Below are positions 45,237 through 53,570 of a stretch of 64,000 bases of DNA, in pieces. This stretch comes from an uncultured Odoribacter sp. (lineage in GTDB: Bacteria; Bacteroidota; Bacteroidia; Bacteroidales; Marinifilaceae). Positions within the stretch are counted from its first letter, which is position 1, and the number at the start of each line of letters is the position of its first letter. The stretch lies in contig CAJUQA010000005.1 of NCBI GenBank assembly GCA_910588375.1, positions 1 to 64,000 on the forward strand. The letters run 5' to 3'. The translations under genes and the position numbers were made by a program. The notes under the pieces were generated by a model. The model was not told the origin of the DNA and ran no database searches. It saw only the letters and a program-made list of their open reading frames with translations.

Positions 45237-46169
45237 ATGCATACTATTTTTACAGAATCGCTCCCTATTATAAACAGTAATCTCTTTATCACGAAAGATG
45301 CTCTTAGAAATCATCTTTTGCTAATGAATTCCTATGCTCAGATGTTGGCAGAGAATGTAATTCCACATTATAAGGATATTACTCAAAGAACTTTACACAC
45401 ACTGCAACAACAAACTCCGGTAACTCTGACGATGGAATATAGTGACAGTTCACTTGATAATGCAGTTGCTTTCCACCGTATCCATGGCACGATTTATTAT
45501 GATTTTTGCTGGTGGTATTTTTCCACAAAGACTTTCATGAGAGAGATTCAGGAAGCTGAAAATAATCCCGGTATTTTAGGCCATCTCATTGTAGTTTCTT
45601 CCGGAGGTGGAGAATCATACAGCATTCAAAAAGCGGTGGATATTCTTGCTACTTGTAAAAAACCGATTATCGTGCTTACAGAAGGGGTCATGGCTTCTGC
45701 GGCTTTGTATCTCTGTTTGCCGGCCGACAAAATATATTGCTCCACTCCTTTTGATATCATTGGTTCTATCGGAACAATGATAGCTTATTGGGACATGGCT
45801 CCTTATCTTAAACAATTGGGGATGAACTTCGTCGAAGCTTATGCGACGGAATCTACTCATAAGAATAAAAAGTATGACGATTTGGAAAAAGGGGAAAAAG
45901 ACGAATTTATAAAGACCGTTTTGGACCCTCTTCAGGCGGCTTTTAGAAGTTCAGTGGAAAAATATCGGCCCGGAACTCTTCAAGCTCCGGAAGAAGCACA
46001 TGTTTTTAACGGGGAAACCTGGTATGCTCAGGATGCCATGAATTTTGGACTTATTGATGGCTTCAATAAAAGTTTTTCTGAGTGCGTAACAGAAGTTTAT
46101 GAGCTTGGAATGGAGCGTAAAGAAAGAATCAGTACCAATCAAAAATTATACTCATTAATCAACGATTAA
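45237..46169 (+). CDS. S49 (SppA-like) prohead protease
   Basis: A 310-residue serine peptidase of the SppA/ClpP fold. The nucleophile Ser is in GVMASAALYLCLPADKI (near 154), the Lys of the dyad is likely in STHKNKKYDD (near 205), and the substrate-site SSGGGESYSIQKAV is near 120. SIGTM and YAQDAMNFGLIDGF are typical S49 motifs. In tailed phages this enzyme cleaves scaffold and capsid during head maturation. It is followed by the capsid gene after 2 bp. Confidence 0.9.
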   Translation: MHTIFTESLPIINSNLFITKDALRNHLLLMNSYAQMLAENVIPHYKDITQRTLHTLQQQTPVTLTMEYSDSSLDNAVAFHRIHGTIYYDFCWWYFSTKTFMREIQEAENNPGILGHLIVVSSGGGESYSIQKAVDILATCKKPIIVLTEGVMASAALYLCLPADKIYCSTPFDIIGSIGTMIAYWDMAPYLKQLGMNFVEAYATESTHKNKKYDDLEKGEKDEFIKTVLDPLQAAFRSSVEKYRPGTLQAPEEAHVFNGETWYAQDAMNFGLIDGFNKSFSECVTEVYELGMERKERISTNQKLYSLIND

Positions 46170-46171
46170 TT

Positions 46172-48097
46172 ATGAAGAAATTTAAAGAGATTTTTCAGTC
46201 TATTCTGAATGAACTCGGATTGATTGACAAAGCAAAAGCTCAGAATCTTTCCGATGAAGATTGGAATAGGATTGCTCAGTCTTACAAAAAGAAGACGGGT
46301 AATGACTTTTACTCCGATGCAACAATGTCGGAGGAAGACAGGCAACGAATTGAAGCTCATGACCGGGCTCTTCAGCTTTTGGATAACGAAGATGAAAAGC
46401 CGGAGAATGAAGAGCCAGAGCAAACGGAGGAAGAAACTCCTGTTCCGGAGGGACAGCAGGAAAGCAATGCTTCACTTCCGAAAAAGGTAAAGGGACTTCA
46501 GGCGAAGCTACAAAACTTGAAAAAGCAAAATCGGATTTTGTCGCAGGAAACAGAGTTGGATGTTGTTCGGCAAGAACGAATCGTGATTGCCGGTTTGGGA
46601 GGAGCACATACACCTAAGTTTGCTTTTGGTATTGAACATCCGATGTTTGATGCTTCAAAGCGGTGGAATAAAGTGGCCATGCGTCAGCTATTGACTACAG
46701 ACCCCGACGACGAAGAAGTGACCGCTTTTCAGACGGAAGTAAAGCAATATGGGAAAAAAGTATGTGCCAGAATGCAAGAACTCCATCAGATGGGGGTACT
46801 CAATAAATCCGCATTACAGCAAGTGGATTATTCCCATTTGGCAGATGCCGGTTTGGGAGAGCAGTTTGTGATTCGTCGTACTGATGCATTGATTACCCGA
46901 ATCATTGCTTTACCGTCGGTGTTTGACATTTTTCCGTTACGTTCTTACGTTCAGGACAAAGACCTTATTACCAACGCTTTCTTTGATGAGTACTCTCAAG
47001 CCTATCAGGAAGGGGAGATATCAAAGGGAGGTGCTGAACTTGTACCTGAAATGGCCCATGTTGATGATGCCATGTTCAAACATCTGTTCAAGTCAATGAA
47101 GTGGATTGAACGCCAATATATCGGTTATCTGAATACCAACGGTTCGGATCCGACGAAATGGGGAATGATTGAATGGATGATTCTGAACATTGCTACGGTA
47201 CTCAACAACGAACGAAACGTACGTGCCATCCGGGGATGTCGCGTGGAACCGGAGAAAGGGAAAAACGGACATTTCCTGAATAGTTCAACCGGAATTCTTT
47301 ACCGTTTGCTTTCTTACGTTGAAGATTGCAAGATTCTTCCGTTTGATGACGAGGACTATGCTGACTACAATCCTACCAACATGGTTGATGTTGTGGAGAA
47401 TTTTGTTGAGGAAACTCATCAATGTTTGGAAACGCTTCTGGGTAAAGCAATTTATCTCAATGAAAAGCACAAGCCTTGGTACAAACAATCTTTCCGGAAG
47501 AAGTATGGCGAACAAACGGATTTTTCCGATGGTATCCGAGTGATGAACTACGATATCGATATCGTCTGGGTTCCGAACATGGGTAGTTTGAAATTCATCT
47601 TCATTCAGGAGCGTGGAAATCTCCAATGCTTGGAAAATGTACCGGGTGAGATGTTCGGGGTGCGTTTTGAACAACGCTTGGAAAGCGTTTGGGCTTATTC
47701 CGTCTGGAAAGAAGGAACCGGAGCTGCTTATGCCGGCAAAAAATTTGATTCTCTCGAGGCGTTAAAAGCCGATAAGCGAAAGAATCAGGTAATCTTTATC
47801 AATAAACCGGTAACGAAGCTGGCTGCCGATGCAACAACTGCTGATGCAAGTAAAAACTTTTGGTTTATCACTTCTGCTAACACGAAAGCAACTGCATTGA
47901 GTGATATAAGCGGAGCTGAACCAGGTGTTGTTTATAAGATTGAAATCGGATCTACCGAGAATGCGACGACAATCGCTAAATCCGGCAAGTTCGAGAACTT
48001 GAAATCCGCATGGGAGCCGAATAAAGTAGGTGATTGGATTAAAGTGGTGTATGATAAGGAGACTGAAAAATTCAAAGAAGTAGGGCGGAATAAGTAA
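46172..48097 (+). CDS. Major capsid-like protein with N-terminal scaffold segment
   Basis: A 641-residue virion protein. Residues about 50-135 are acidic and coiled-coil-like (DEKPENEEPEQTEEETPVPE, KVKGLQAKLQNLKKQNRILS), as expected of an internal scaffolding or delta domain removed by the prohead protease next door. The body (about 140-600) has a capsid-like character without signature motifs. Capsid identity rests on size, position beside the protease and this architecture. A perfect terminator hairpin follows at 48102. Confidence 0.7.
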   Translation: MKKFKEIFQSILNELGLIDKAKAQNLSDEDWNRIAQSYKKKTGNDFYSDATMSEEDRQRIEAHDRALQLLDNEDEKPENEEPEQTEEETPVPEGQQESNASLPKKVKGLQAKLQNLKKQNRILSQETELDVVRQERIVIAGLGGAHTPKFAFGIEHPMFDASKRWNKVAMRQLLTTDPDDEEVTAFQTEVKQYGKKVCARMQELHQMGVLNKSALQQVDYSHLADAGLGEQFVIRRTDALITRIIALPSVFDIFPLRSYVQDKDLITNAFFDEYSQAYQEGEISKGGAELVPEMAHVDDAMFKHLFKSMKWIERQYIGYLNTNGSDPTKWGMIEWMILNIATVLNNERNVRAIRGCRVEPEKGKNGHFLNSSTGILYRLLSYVEDCKILPFDDEDYADYNPTNMVDVVENFVEETHQCLETLLGKAIYLNEKHKPWYKQSFRKKYGEQTDFSDGIRVMNYDIDIVWVPNMGSLKFIFIQERGNLQCLENVPGEMFGVRFEQRLESVWAYSVWKEGTGAAYAGKKFDSLEALKADKRKNQVIFINKPVTKLAADATTADASKNFWFITSANTKATALSDISGAEPGVVYKIEIGSTENATTIAKSGKFENLKSAWEPNKVGDWIKVVYDKETEKFKEVGRNK

Positions 48098-48101
48098 AAT
48101 G

Positions 48102-48134
48102 GTATCATTCCGGAAAACCCGGAATGATACTTTT
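48102..48134 (+). terminator. Terminator after capsid gene
   Basis: GTATCATTCCGG (48102-48113) pairs perfectly with CCGGAATGATAC (48119-48130) around a 5-nt loop and is followed by TTTT. Confidence 0.85.
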
Positions 48135-48154
48135 ATTAACTTTCAAAATTATAA

Positions 48155-49132
48155 ATGATGAGAAATTACAGATTAAAATTTAATCGGCGTTTACTACTTG
48201 TATTTTCGCTGGGATTGATTGTACTTGGTGTAATAGCTGCCATGGCGTTTGTCCAAATGGGAGAAGATCCGATAGGAGCCTTATGCCTTTCCGGTAGTGG
48301 GACTTCTTATGCCCTCATGGCAGCGGTGGGCAATATTGACCGAGTAAGTGATAAAGAAACCTCCGGTTATCAGATATCGGCCAGACTTTGGTTGATTGAC
48401 GTAGATGGCCAGGTAGATGATACCGTTCCGTTTCCCCGGGCAAATGCTGCAGGAGAAGTAGGTACGATTCCACTCCGAACCGGTGAGTTCATGCATTACT
48501 TTGATGTAATTGACGATACAATCTCGGATAGTAGTAAAGGAGAAAAAGGGGAAATAACAACCGTTGTTACAAACACGATTGAGTTTACGGTAGGTGGTTT
48601 CCGGAGAAATATACAACGTTTCATGGAAGATCATCCGGGAGGACGTTTCCTGATTATTTACCAGATGAATGATGACGAGTCGTATTATATCATTGGAACT
48701 GCTTTGAAACCGATGTTATTTAAATCTTTCGAGCGTCTTAATAAAGACAGTCGTTCTGTAAAGATGACATTTGAGAACAAGTCTTTCCAGCAGCCTCAAA
48801 AATATATTGGGTCAATCGTTCGTGATGAGCCGGCAGTACTGGAAGCTGATGCTGCAGTTCTTACCGTGTTGTCAAACAAGAATCAATACACGACAGGGGC
48901 AAATACAGCAGAAACAAAGCTGACTGGAGTTGCCGGACTGGCTGAAGCAGACGAAACCCGTATCATTGAAATTATCGGCTCCGGCGGAGCTTATCCAACC
49001 ATCATTGAAGACGGTGCGAATTTCGTATTGAAAAATGCAGCCACTTGGACTGGGAATGCTGGATCAAGAATTTCCTTCCGGGTACTGGACAAAGACACAT
49101 TAGTTGAAGCTTCCCGTATCCAAACAGCCTGA
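48155..49132 (+). CDS. Putative virion protein with N-terminal membrane segment
   Basis: A 325-residue protein. The first 54 residues contain a strong hydrophobic stretch (LLLVFSLGLIVLGVIAAMAF) that looks like a separate membrane anchor; from MAAVGNIDRVSD (ATG 48317) it reads like a soluble beta-rich phage structural protein of tail-tube type. Either the anchor is real, or translation can also start internally at 48317. It is bounded on both sides by terminators, so it forms its own transcription unit. Confidence 0.6.
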   Translation: MMRNYRLKFNRRLLLVFSLGLIVLGVIAAMAFVQMGEDPIGALCLSGSGTSYALMAAVGNIDRVSDKETSGYQISARLWLIDVDGQVDDTVPFPRANAAGEVGTIPLRTGEFMHYFDVIDDTISDSSKGEKGEITTVVTNTIEFTVGGFRRNIQRFMEDHPGGRFLIIYQMNDDESYYIIGTALKPMLFKSFERLNKDSRSVKMTFENKSFQQPQKYIGSIVRDEPAVLEADAAVLTVLSNKNQYTTGANTAETKLTGVAGLAEADETRIIEIIGSGGAYPTIIEDGANFVLKNAATWTGNAGSRISFRVLDKDTLVEASRIQTA

Positions 49133-49150
49133 TTTATATTCTTTATGTGC

Positions 49151-49182
49151 AAATCCCCGGTTCATACACCGGGGATTTTTTA
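49151..49182 (+). terminator. Terminator before amidoligase cassette
   Basis: AAATCCCCGGT (49151-49161) pairs with ACCGGGGATTT (49168-49178), followed by a T run. Confidence 0.88.
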
Positions 49183-49313
49183 TAAACCGATACAGATAGC
49201 TAAATGAAGCTAAATATCTGTATTACAGTAAAATATCTTTCCAAAAGACTTGCGTGTTCCGGTACTTAGTAGCACTTTTGTAATACAATAAAGAACCAGT
49301 AAATCAATTAGTT

Positions 49314-50255
49314 ATGGAACAGCAAATACAAAACATTTTAGAACAGGACACCACCAAGACCAATAAAATCAAACAACTGATTCAACTTGGGTTAACCCGT
49401 AAACAAATCGCTCAGCTTGTGACGAATGGAAATTACGGTTTCGTTCAGAATGTTTATGCCAAAATGAGAGCGCAAGGCTTATTAAACCACCTTGGAACGA
49501 TAATTGCGGTAACAGCTACTTTTACCAGACGTTTTGGAGTGGAATTTGAAGCTTATAACGTGCCCATGCAAACTTTAAACAATGCTTTAAACCGGGCAGG
49601 AATTAATTGCCGGGTTGAAGGTTATAATCATCGGGATAGCGAAACGAGTTGGAAAATTGTATCCGATGCTTCTCTTAGCGGTCACGATACTTTTGAGTTG
49701 GTTAGCCCGATTCTAAAAGGAGAAGAAGGGATTCAAGAGTTGGAAAGAGTTTGCAGGGTATTGAATGAATGTGGGGCGAAAGTGAATAAAAGTTGCGGAA
49801 CGCATATTCACATGGATGCTCAAGGGATGCCGCTACAAACTTGGAAAAACATATATAAAAACTATGCAAAGATTGAGGATGTGATTGATGCTTTCATGCC
49901 AGCAAGCCGGAGAAACAATTATTACTGCAAAACTTTTAGGAATTATACTAACTTAGAGGCCCAAATTGATGCAGCCCGGTCACTTGATGGCATTGCCAGC
50001 ATTTTCGGCCACAACCGCTATCACAAAATTAACCCGGTTTCCTATTCCCGGCATAACACTTGTGAATTCCGGCAACATAGCGGAACGGTAGAATTTGAGA
50101 AAATAAGCACTTGGATTCGGTTTTTGAATAACTTGATGGATTATTCTGCCTCACACCTTATCAGTCAAGGCACTTTGGAGAGCTTGAGAGAATTTAATAA
50201 CGAAGAGATAGTAAACTATTATAAAACAAGAACTAATAAATTTGCAAGAAGATGA
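49314..50255 (+). CDS. Amidoligase family enzyme with N-terminal HTH-like segment
   Basis: A 313-residue protein. Residues 1-60 contain a helix-turn-helix-like stretch (IKQLIQLGLTRKQIAQLVTN). The rest is an amidoligase (PF12224, GCS-like COOH-NH2 ligase fold): FGVEFEAYNVP, VSDASLSGHDTFELVSPIL, SCGTHIHMDAQGM (near 160) and CEFRQHSGTVEFEKI (near 250), the metal- and nucleotide-binding signature residues. Such enzymes form amide or peptide bonds on metabolites or proteins; known phage members have no defined substrate. It overlaps a small partner gene by 4 bp, and terminators lie on both sides. Confidence 0.88.
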   Translation: MEQQIQNILEQDTTKTNKIKQLIQLGLTRKQIAQLVTNGNYGFVQNVYAKMRAQGLLNHLGTIIAVTATFTRRFGVEFEAYNVPMQTLNNALNRAGINCRVEGYNHRDSETSWKIVSDASLSGHDTFELVSPILKGEEGIQELERVCRVLNECGAKVNKSCGTHIHMDAQGMPLQTWKNIYKNYAKIEDVIDAFMPASRRNNYYCKTFRNYTNLEAQIDAARSLDGIASIFGHNRYHKINPVSYSRHNTCEFRQHSGTVEFEKISTWIRFLNNLMDYSASHLISQGTLESLREFNNEEIVNYYKTRTNKFARR

Positions 50256-50482
50256 GATACCATTTAAAAGACGGAGGCGTAATTGACGCCTCCACTCCCG
50301 GAGATTTTGTCGCAAAATTACGGGAATCCAGTCGTTTTGACAGCGAATGTACGGATGAACAGTACATGAAAAATTTTGCTGACCGGTTTAAGGTTCAAAC
50401 CGGGATAGAAATTGCAACCGGTTCCACGGAAGCATTCTTAGAGGCATTAAAAAAGACGGGATACATAACAGATATCTGTTAA
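50252..50482 (+). CDS. Small partner of the amidoligase
   Basis: A 76-residue protein translated in direct coupling (ATGA) with the amidoligase. It begins MRYHLKDGGVIDASTPGDFV and carries a short acidic helix and a free C-terminal Cys. It could be the substrate or a regulator of the ligase, or unrelated; no domain is recognised. Followed by a terminator at 50504. Confidence 0.65.
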   Translation: MRYHLKDGGVIDASTPGDFVAKLRESSRFDSECTDEQYMKNFADRFKVQTGIEIATGSTEAFLEALKKTGYITDIC

Positions 50483-50503
50483 TCCGTTAAAGTTCTTTAT
50501 TGT

Positions 50504-50533
50504 AAAAGCTCCGGTTGTTCGGAGCTTTTTTTA
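50504..50533 (+). terminator. Terminator after amidoligase cassette
   Basis: AAAAGCTCC (50504-50512) and GGAGCTTTT (50521-50529) pair around an 8-nt loop, then a T run. Confidence 0.88.
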
Positions 50534-50590
50534 TGTCCTTCACTTTGCAATGCAGAAAAAGAACCTTTGCATTACTAAAAATGCGAACAA

Positions 50591-50950
50591 ATGGAATTTA
50601 AAGAAAAAAATCGAACAGCCCGGGAGCTTGCTTCCCCGGAATTTATTGAAAAGGACCGGAGTATGTTGGAATCTATTCATCCCGGCCATGAGCTTTTATC
50701 TCGTTGTAACATTGCTTCCCGACGGGAAACATTGGATAATGAGATTTTGTACATTTTACTGGATACATTTACTCCGGAGGAAATTATTAATTATCGTTAT
50801 GGAGTAAAAGGAAGTACAAATACGCCAGAAAAAGACAGAATCCCATTCGAGAAACCTGAATCTCCAAAAAAAAAATCACGAAGGAAGAAGAGTACCCAAA
50901 AATCAAATGGACCAGTCTCGAAGACGAAAATGTCCAAAAAGCAGTCCTGA
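50591..50950 (+). CDS. Phage protein, 0-frame product upstream of A10 slippery run
   Basis: A 119-residue protein (FKEKNRTARELASPEFIEKD at the start; DNEILYILLDTFTPEEIINY in the middle). After PESPKKK it crosses a run of ten A (50866-50875) and ends in a lysine/serine-rich tail. One frame back, the sequence after the A-run reads as good protein (EEEYPKIKWTSLEDENVQKA) and continues without a stop into the gene at 50983. A -1 slip would give one 255-residue product. Function unknown; see findings. Confidence 0.6.
   Translation: MEFKEKNRTARELASPEFIEKDRSMLESIHPGHELLSRCNIASRRETLDNEILYILLDTFTPEEIINYRYGVKGSTNTPEKDRIPFEKPESPKKKSRRKKSTQKSNGPVSKTKMSKKQS
50866..50875 (+). other. A10 slippery run, candidate -1 frameshift site
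   Basis: Codons CCA-AAA-AAA-AAA-TCA in the zero frame contain A-AAA-AAA, a classic -1 slippery heptamer. A small nested hairpin GGAC..GTCT-AGAC..GTCC lies 33 nt downstream (50909-50935), farther than usual for a stimulator. Confidence 0.55.
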
Positions 50951-50982
50951 TTTACAATGACCGTGTAAACTCTTACCGGAGG

Positions 50983-51357
50983 ATGTCTGTCATTGACCGA
51001 CTGCTCGATACTCATCCGACAGAGGAACTGGTAGAGGAACTGGCTGAACTCCGGATTCGAAACTTATTGTGTTTTGAAGAGCTGGAAGCATTTAATGATA
51101 CCGGGAAGTTTGTTTTTAAACATCCCCTGGTACAGCAGTACTCATTACACGCCACACTTACCGATTTATTGCGAAATGATCCTGATAAATTTTTGAAAGA
51201 ATACCGGAATACGGCAAACAACGTGAGCCGGTATCAGAGTTACCTGAAAACAAAGCCGGCTTCCGAAAAAAATAAAGAGAAATGGGAGGCTCAGCTAAAA
51301 AAACATCAGGATCGTGCTTTTATAATGACAGAAATCTTAGAAAAAAATGGAAAATAA
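50983..51357 (+). CDS. Phage protein, -1 frame continuation downstream of A10 run
   Basis: A 124-residue helical protein from ATG 50983 (MSVIDRLLDTHPTEELVEEL; end KKHQDRAFIMTEILEKNGK). Its frame stays open for 41 codons upstream, back to a stop at 50857, and those codons read as protein but contain no ATG. The natural product may therefore be the fusion with 50591-50875. It overlaps the next gene by 11 bp. No recognised domain. Confidence 0.6.
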   Translation: MSVIDRLLDTHPTEELVEELAELRIRNLLCFEELEAFNDTGKFVFKHPLVQQYSLHATLTDLLRNDPDKFLKEYRNTANNVSRYQSYLKTKPASEKNKEKWEAQLKKHQDRAFIMTEILEKNGK

Positions 51358-52636
51358 AGCAATTATAGTCTATAATTTAGGGAATCTTCCCACTGCGGAT
51401 GTTGATGAATTTCTGGAGCTGCAGGAAGATTTTAAAATATATGATCCCGAACTTAATAAAAAACTTCAGAACCTGATTCTCACTCGAGGATTTAAATACG
51501 CTTTTCTGACATGGGTGGATCCGGACGGGAAAAAGTGGATCATCGATGCCCATCAGCGTAAACGTGCGCTTCAGGAACTTAAGAAAGCTGGCTATAAAAT
51601 CCCGCTTATTCCCTACCAGCCTATTCAGGCGAAAGACAAAAGGGAAGCTGTAGAGGAAATCGCTGCATTGAACTCGGATTTTGCTATAAAAAATCCGGAC
51701 ACGCTGCTGTTTGAAAAGTATAATATCACCGTGGAAGATCTCGGCAGTCTTTTCAATCTGGATTTTATGCGGATGGATCTGGGAACGGAAAGTGTGGATC
51801 CCGATACTTCATCCAATCCGGCAGTTTATCAGGACGACTATGAGGAACCGGAGAAAATTGAAACCGATATCCAGTTGGGAGACTTATTTGAGTTCAAAAT
51901 CGGGAACCTTTGCCACCGGCTTTTGTGCGGTGATAGTACCAACAGCGAAGCTGTAAACAAACTGTTGGATGGGAAAGTACCGGTCATTCTGGTGACGGAT
52001 CCTCCCTACGGTGTAAACTATGATCCGAACTGGAGAGCCAAAGCCGGCAGCAAAATCAAATCAACGTTGAAAGTCGAAAATGACGACAATCCGAACTGGT
52101 TTGAGGCTTATTGCCTATTCCCCGGAGACGTAGCCTATGTATGGCATGGTGCTTTGTTTTCGCACGTTTTTGCTTTTGATTTGGAAAAAGCCGGATTCCA
52201 ATTGGTAAGTCAGATTATCTGGAATAAAAATTCCGGAGCCATGTCACGGGGAGACATCCACTGGAAGCATGAGCCTTGTTGGTACGCCGTCCGGAAAGGG
52301 AAAAAACACAACTGGCAAGGAGCCCGGAATGTATTTTCAGTCTGGGATATACAAAACCTTTCCTGTAAGAGTGTTCGGGAACGTGAAGGTGTTTCCGGGC
52401 ATGGCACACAGAAACCAATCGAATGTATGGCCCGGCCGATAATGAACAACAGTATGATTAATGATATTGTGTACGATTCTTTTATTGGCTCCGGCACGAC
52501 TATGGTGGCCAGCCATCAGCTTCACCGGAACTGTTATGGTATGGACCTCAATCCGAAGTGCTGCCAGATGGTAGTAGACCGGATGAAAAAATTATGCCCG
52601 GCTATTGAAATTTATAAAAACAGAACTAAGATATGA
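51347..52636 (+). CDS. ParB-like domain / DNA adenine or N4-cytosine methyltransferase
   Basis: A 429-residue phage enzyme. The N-terminal part (about 1-150) is ParB/Srx-like (WIIDAHQRKRALQELKKAGY, EIAALNSDFA). The C-terminal methyltransferase has catalytic DPPYGVNY (near 217) and SAM motif SFIGSGTTMVASHQLHR (near 377), the order of a beta-class enzyme. Such orphan methylases modify phage DNA, which protects it from host restriction or marks it for packaging. Here it sits in the packaging gene block and overlaps the next gene by 4 bp. Confidence 0.92.
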   Translation: MENKAIIVYNLGNLPTADVDEFLELQEDFKIYDPELNKKLQNLILTRGFKYAFLTWVDPDGKKWIIDAHQRKRALQELKKAGYKIPLIPYQPIQAKDKREAVEEIAALNSDFAIKNPDTLLFEKYNITVEDLGSLFNLDFMRMDLGTESVDPDTSSNPAVYQDDYEEPEKIETDIQLGDLFEFKIGNLCHRLLCGDSTNSEAVNKLLDGKVPVILVTDPPYGVNYDPNWRAKAGSKIKSTLKVENDDNPNWFEAYCLFPGDVAYVWHGALFSHVFAFDLEKAGFQLVSQIIWNKNSGAMSRGDIHWKHEPCWYAVRKGKKHNWQGARNVFSVWDIQNLSCKSVREREGVSGHGTQKPIECMARPIMNNSMINDIVYDSFIGSGTTMVASHQLHRNCYGMDLNPKCCQMVVDRMKKLCPAIEIYKNRTKI

Positions 52637-52941
52637 TTTACGATGAGACGATATTACGGAAGATTACCAACTTTAGTGCTTTACAGTATAGTCCGGAACG
52701 GATTTGTTTTCTGATAGGTTTAACCGGTCAGGAATCGGACCAGTTGTTGATGGATATTCAGACTCCGGATACCGAACCTAACCGAGCGTACAGACGTGGA
52801 ATTGCTGTTGGGGACTATAATATCGATGCTTCTCTTATGAAAGCCAGCGAAGCGGGTGATGTGATGGCGGAATCCACACTTCGGGAGCGACAGGATAAAC
52901 GAAAAATCGAAGATTTAAAGAGAGAACTATTTGGCTTATGA
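52633..52941 (+). CDS. Uncharacterised phage packaging-region protein
   Basis: A 102-residue protein with helical patterns (NFSALQYSPERICFLIGLTG and ASEAGDVMAESTLRERQDKR). It overlaps both neighbours by 4 bp (ATGA) and precedes the small terminase gene. It may be a DNA-binding or packaging helper; no domain recognised. Confidence 0.65.
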   Translation: MIYDETILRKITNFSALQYSPERICFLIGLTGQESDQLLMDIQTPDTEPNRAYRRGIAVGDYNIDASLMKASEAGDVMAESTLRERQDKRKIEDLKRELFGL

Positions 52942-53570
52942 GTTTATTAGAATCCTTACAACGGCTACCGCCGGAGATTGTAGATACTTTCGTAAAGACA
53001 AGACGGGGGGATGGTATTCCGGAAGAACTGAAGGAGTATATTATTCACTTGAATGCTGTTCCGGCAATCATGCATCACACCGGAGCCAGTATGACACGGA
53101 TAGTCCGGGAACTGCAAAAGCAGTTCCCCGGATTAACTTTTGCAACAGCTCGGGAGCGGTACTACGATGCCATGAACTTCTTCCATGTGGATGATAATAT
53201 CTCTGCCGAAGCATGGGACAATTATTATGCCGATAAAATGGAAGACCTTGCTCGGTTATGTATTGCTGAAAGCAGGTATGATGTTGCAAAGAGATGTTAC
53301 GACCGTTCTCATGAGTTGAGAACTACGGCCGCCGGTCGGATTAAACCGAATGAGTGGAAAATCCCGGTATTTATCGTGAGCAACCGGATTAAGCCTGAAG
53401 CGCTCGGTTTCAAAAAGAAATCATTGTATGATATTGCCCGGAAAAGTGAGGCAGGTTATTACAACAGTATTATCAATTCTCTGCCGGTTACGGAGGCAGA
53501 AAAAGACCGGCTCCGGCGTGAAGCTGATATTGAAGATGTAGACTTTGAAACGATAGAAGATGGTGAATAG
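52938..53570 (+). CDS. Probable small terminase subunit
   Basis: A 210-residue protein directly upstream of the large terminase and overlapping it by 11 bp. The N-terminal part carries a helix-turn-helix-like stretch (TRIVRELQKQFPGLTFATAR), then a helical oligomerisation region (NYYADKMEDLARLCIAESRY). Order and size fit TerS, which recognises phage DNA for packaging. Sequence motifs alone do not prove it. Confidence 0.65.
   Translation: MSLLESLQRLPPEIVDTFVKTRRGDGIPEELKEYIIHLNAVPAIMHHTGASMTRIVRELQKQFPGLTFATARERYYDAMNFFHVDDNISAEAWDNYYADKMEDLARLCIAESRYDVAKRCYDRSHELRTTAAGRIKPNEWKIPVFIVSNRIKPEALGFKKKSLYDIARKSEAGYYNSIINSLPVTEAEKDRLRREADIEDVDFETIEDGE

Noticed and set aside
52210..52525. Antisense frames opposite the ParB-methyltransferase
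   Set aside because: Overlap a conserved catalytic domain on the coding strand.
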